Assembly: GCA_038211505.1 (NCBI GenBank)
Contig: JBBQVO010000053.1
Location: forward strand, 1-17,808
Reading direction: 5' to 3'
From: JBBQVO01 sp038211505
GTDB lineage: Bacteria > Chloroflexota > Dehalococcoidia > DSTF01 > JACRBR01
Length of the DNA stretch: 17,808 nucleotides
Shown: positions 13,311-17,808 of the stretch, piece by piece
How the letters are laid out: every line of letters begins with the position of its first letter
How positions within the stretch are numbered: position 1 is the stretch's first letter
Program-made: the position numbers and the translations under genes
The notes under the pieces: model-generated
Database searches by the model: none
What the model was told of the DNA's origin: nothing
What the model saw: only the letters and a program-made list of their open reading frames with translations

Positions 13311-13916
13311 AGTAATCTCGTGACTCAAACTGCTCAAGATCAATTCGAATATCGATCGCTGCTCATCGAGCGAAACGACGGCGGCATCAATCTGGCTCTC
13401 AATTGCGATCGATCGACTATCCGCAAGTTTTGAGTAGGCCTCATGTCCAATCCAGGGCCGGTCAGCCGCCACCGGGCTCTCCGTCACTACTACGATTCCG
13501 TTAGAAGATCCATCGATGTCCCTTCGGCTCACGTCGACAATTTTTGTGTGGGCCAATTCGTGCAACGCTTTCACTTCGGACAAGGTGGCGTCGGCGGATG
13601 CACTTCCTAATCCGAACGGTCCGCCAACGTCAACATCGTAGACCGAAACCTGCCATTCATCCCTCGCGAATTTTGGGTTGCCGATGGTTGACCGATCTCC
13701 TATGAGCATCCGATGGATGCCAAATTGGTAGGACACTGAGAGGAGCTCATAGCGGACCGGGACCGAGACGCTTAGTTCCTGGTCCGGTAGCACGATTCGA
13801 TGACTTGGCAAAGACGCGGAGGAAGAACTACCGCCGCTTTGGCATGAAGAGAACAGTAGATAGGCGAGAGCAGATCCTAACGCAAGTCTGATGCCGATAG
13901 TTCTCGCTGGGGTCAT
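13308..13916 (-). CDS. Putative lipoprotein of unknown function, low-GC
   Basis: The product has 202 residues from ATG 13916, chosen for the strong GAGGAGG 6 bases upstream. The frame is open 18 codons further, but that part lacks a ribosome-binding site and would bury the signal peptide. Residues 4-24 are a signal peptide (IRLALGSALAYLLFSS) followed by Cys25 and a Gly/Ser tether, so a lipid-anchored secreted protein is likely. The rest is a mixed alpha/beta domain (RIVLPDQELSVSVPVRYEL, EWQVSVYDVDVGG, IAIESQIDAAVVSLDEQ) that I do not recognise. Base composition is clearly lower in GC than its neighbours: two 60-base lines (13501, 13681) count 29 and 31 G+C. That suggests more recent acquisition or relaxed selection. 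Confidence 0.8.
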   Translation of the reverse strand: MTPARTIGIRLALGSALAYLLFSSCQSGGSSSSASLPSHRIVLPDQELSVSVPVRYELLSVSYQFGIHRMLIGDRSTIGNPKFARDEWQVSVYDVDVGGPFGLGSASADATLSEVKALHELAHTKIVDVSRRDIDGSSNGIVVVTESPVAADRPWIGHEAYSKLADSRSIAIESQIDAAVVSLDEQRSIFELILSSLSHEIT

Positions 13917-13989
13917 CACCCGCCTCCTCGGAACTGAGACCGTCGCGGGCGCGAAACGGGCCGCACCCAATCCTGCATTAGCAACGCCA

Positions 13990-14023
13990 CAACAACAAGG
14001 AGGGAGCCCGCGTGGGCCCCCTC
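13990..14023 (-). terminator. Rho-independent terminator of rpoC
   Basis: On the minus strand GAGGGGGCCC, loop ACGC, GGGCTCCCTC form a 10-pair stem with one G-U wobble. The T-rich CTTGTTGTTGTGG follows. It lies about 30 bases after the rpoC stop, so the rpo operon appears to end here. Confidence 0.8.
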
Positions 14024-14052
14024 GTCTAACATCAACTTCTCGACTGCACGCG

Positions 14053-17808
<3,756 letters not shown>

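Noticed and set aside
13280..13350. tRNA-Tyr-like anticodon arm (CTGTAA loop at 13298) with TTCGAAT further on
   Set aside because: The anticodon stem gives a six- or eight-base loop rather than seven, the TTCGAAT is not flanked by a pairing T-stem, and no acceptor stem or D-arm is present. The second part lies inside the lipoprotein gene.

Overview
The window is chromosomal DNA from a high-GC bacterium. Nearly every gene is housekeeping or a conserved accessory gene: rpoC, trpF/trpB, murI, pyrF, rimO, tatA, a RodZ-like protein. No phage, plasmid or CRISPR signal is visible. A TatA with a zinc ribbon, a RodZ-type protein ending in PASTA, a subfamily-2 PyrF and intergenic spaces full of small inverted-repeat elements would fit a Chloroflexota-type lineage. 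That placement is a guess from gene content and could not be tested here.

Left part (1-5049). A P-loop kinase, cut by the window edge, overlaps the start of trpF by 4 bases. TrpF is fused in frame to a REP-associated tyrosine transposase (RAYT, HUH/Y1 family) domain. That domain is bracketed by three copies of a hairpin-forming repeat, and the fused gene overlaps trpB by ATGA. No trpA follows. Next come two tandem paralogous lipoprotein genes of the Ycf48/BNR type, both broken by single-base frameshifts, and then a convergent tatA gene whose product carries a C-terminal zinc ribbon.

Middle part (5050-9813). murI and pyrF lie on the plus strand; rimO and a RodZ-like HTH-TM-PASTA gene lie on the minus strand. 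The gaps hold several different families of paired inverted repeats (5251-5375, 7229-7366, 8934-9116), a perfect 22-bp palindrome (7432-7453) and a short tandem repeat. pyrF has no ordinary start codon in the right place.

Right part (9814-17808). A minus-strand unit encodes an amidohydrolase followed by a TetR regulator, with a sigma70-like promoter and an imperfect palindrome between its -35 and -10 boxes. Divergent to it is a GAF plus degenerate-GGDEF protein. After that come the remains of a small gene that appears to carry two opposing frameshifts, an unusually low-GC lipoprotein gene, a rho-independent terminator and the 3' 3.7 kb of rpoC, which runs off the right edge.

The most unusual object is the TrpF-RAYT fusion at 558-2081. 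The transposase domain keeps its HxH and Tyr residues but has no ATG, GTG or TTG start of its own, so it can only be made as part of a tryptophan-biosynthesis protein, and its REP-like hairpins are translated as linker peptide.
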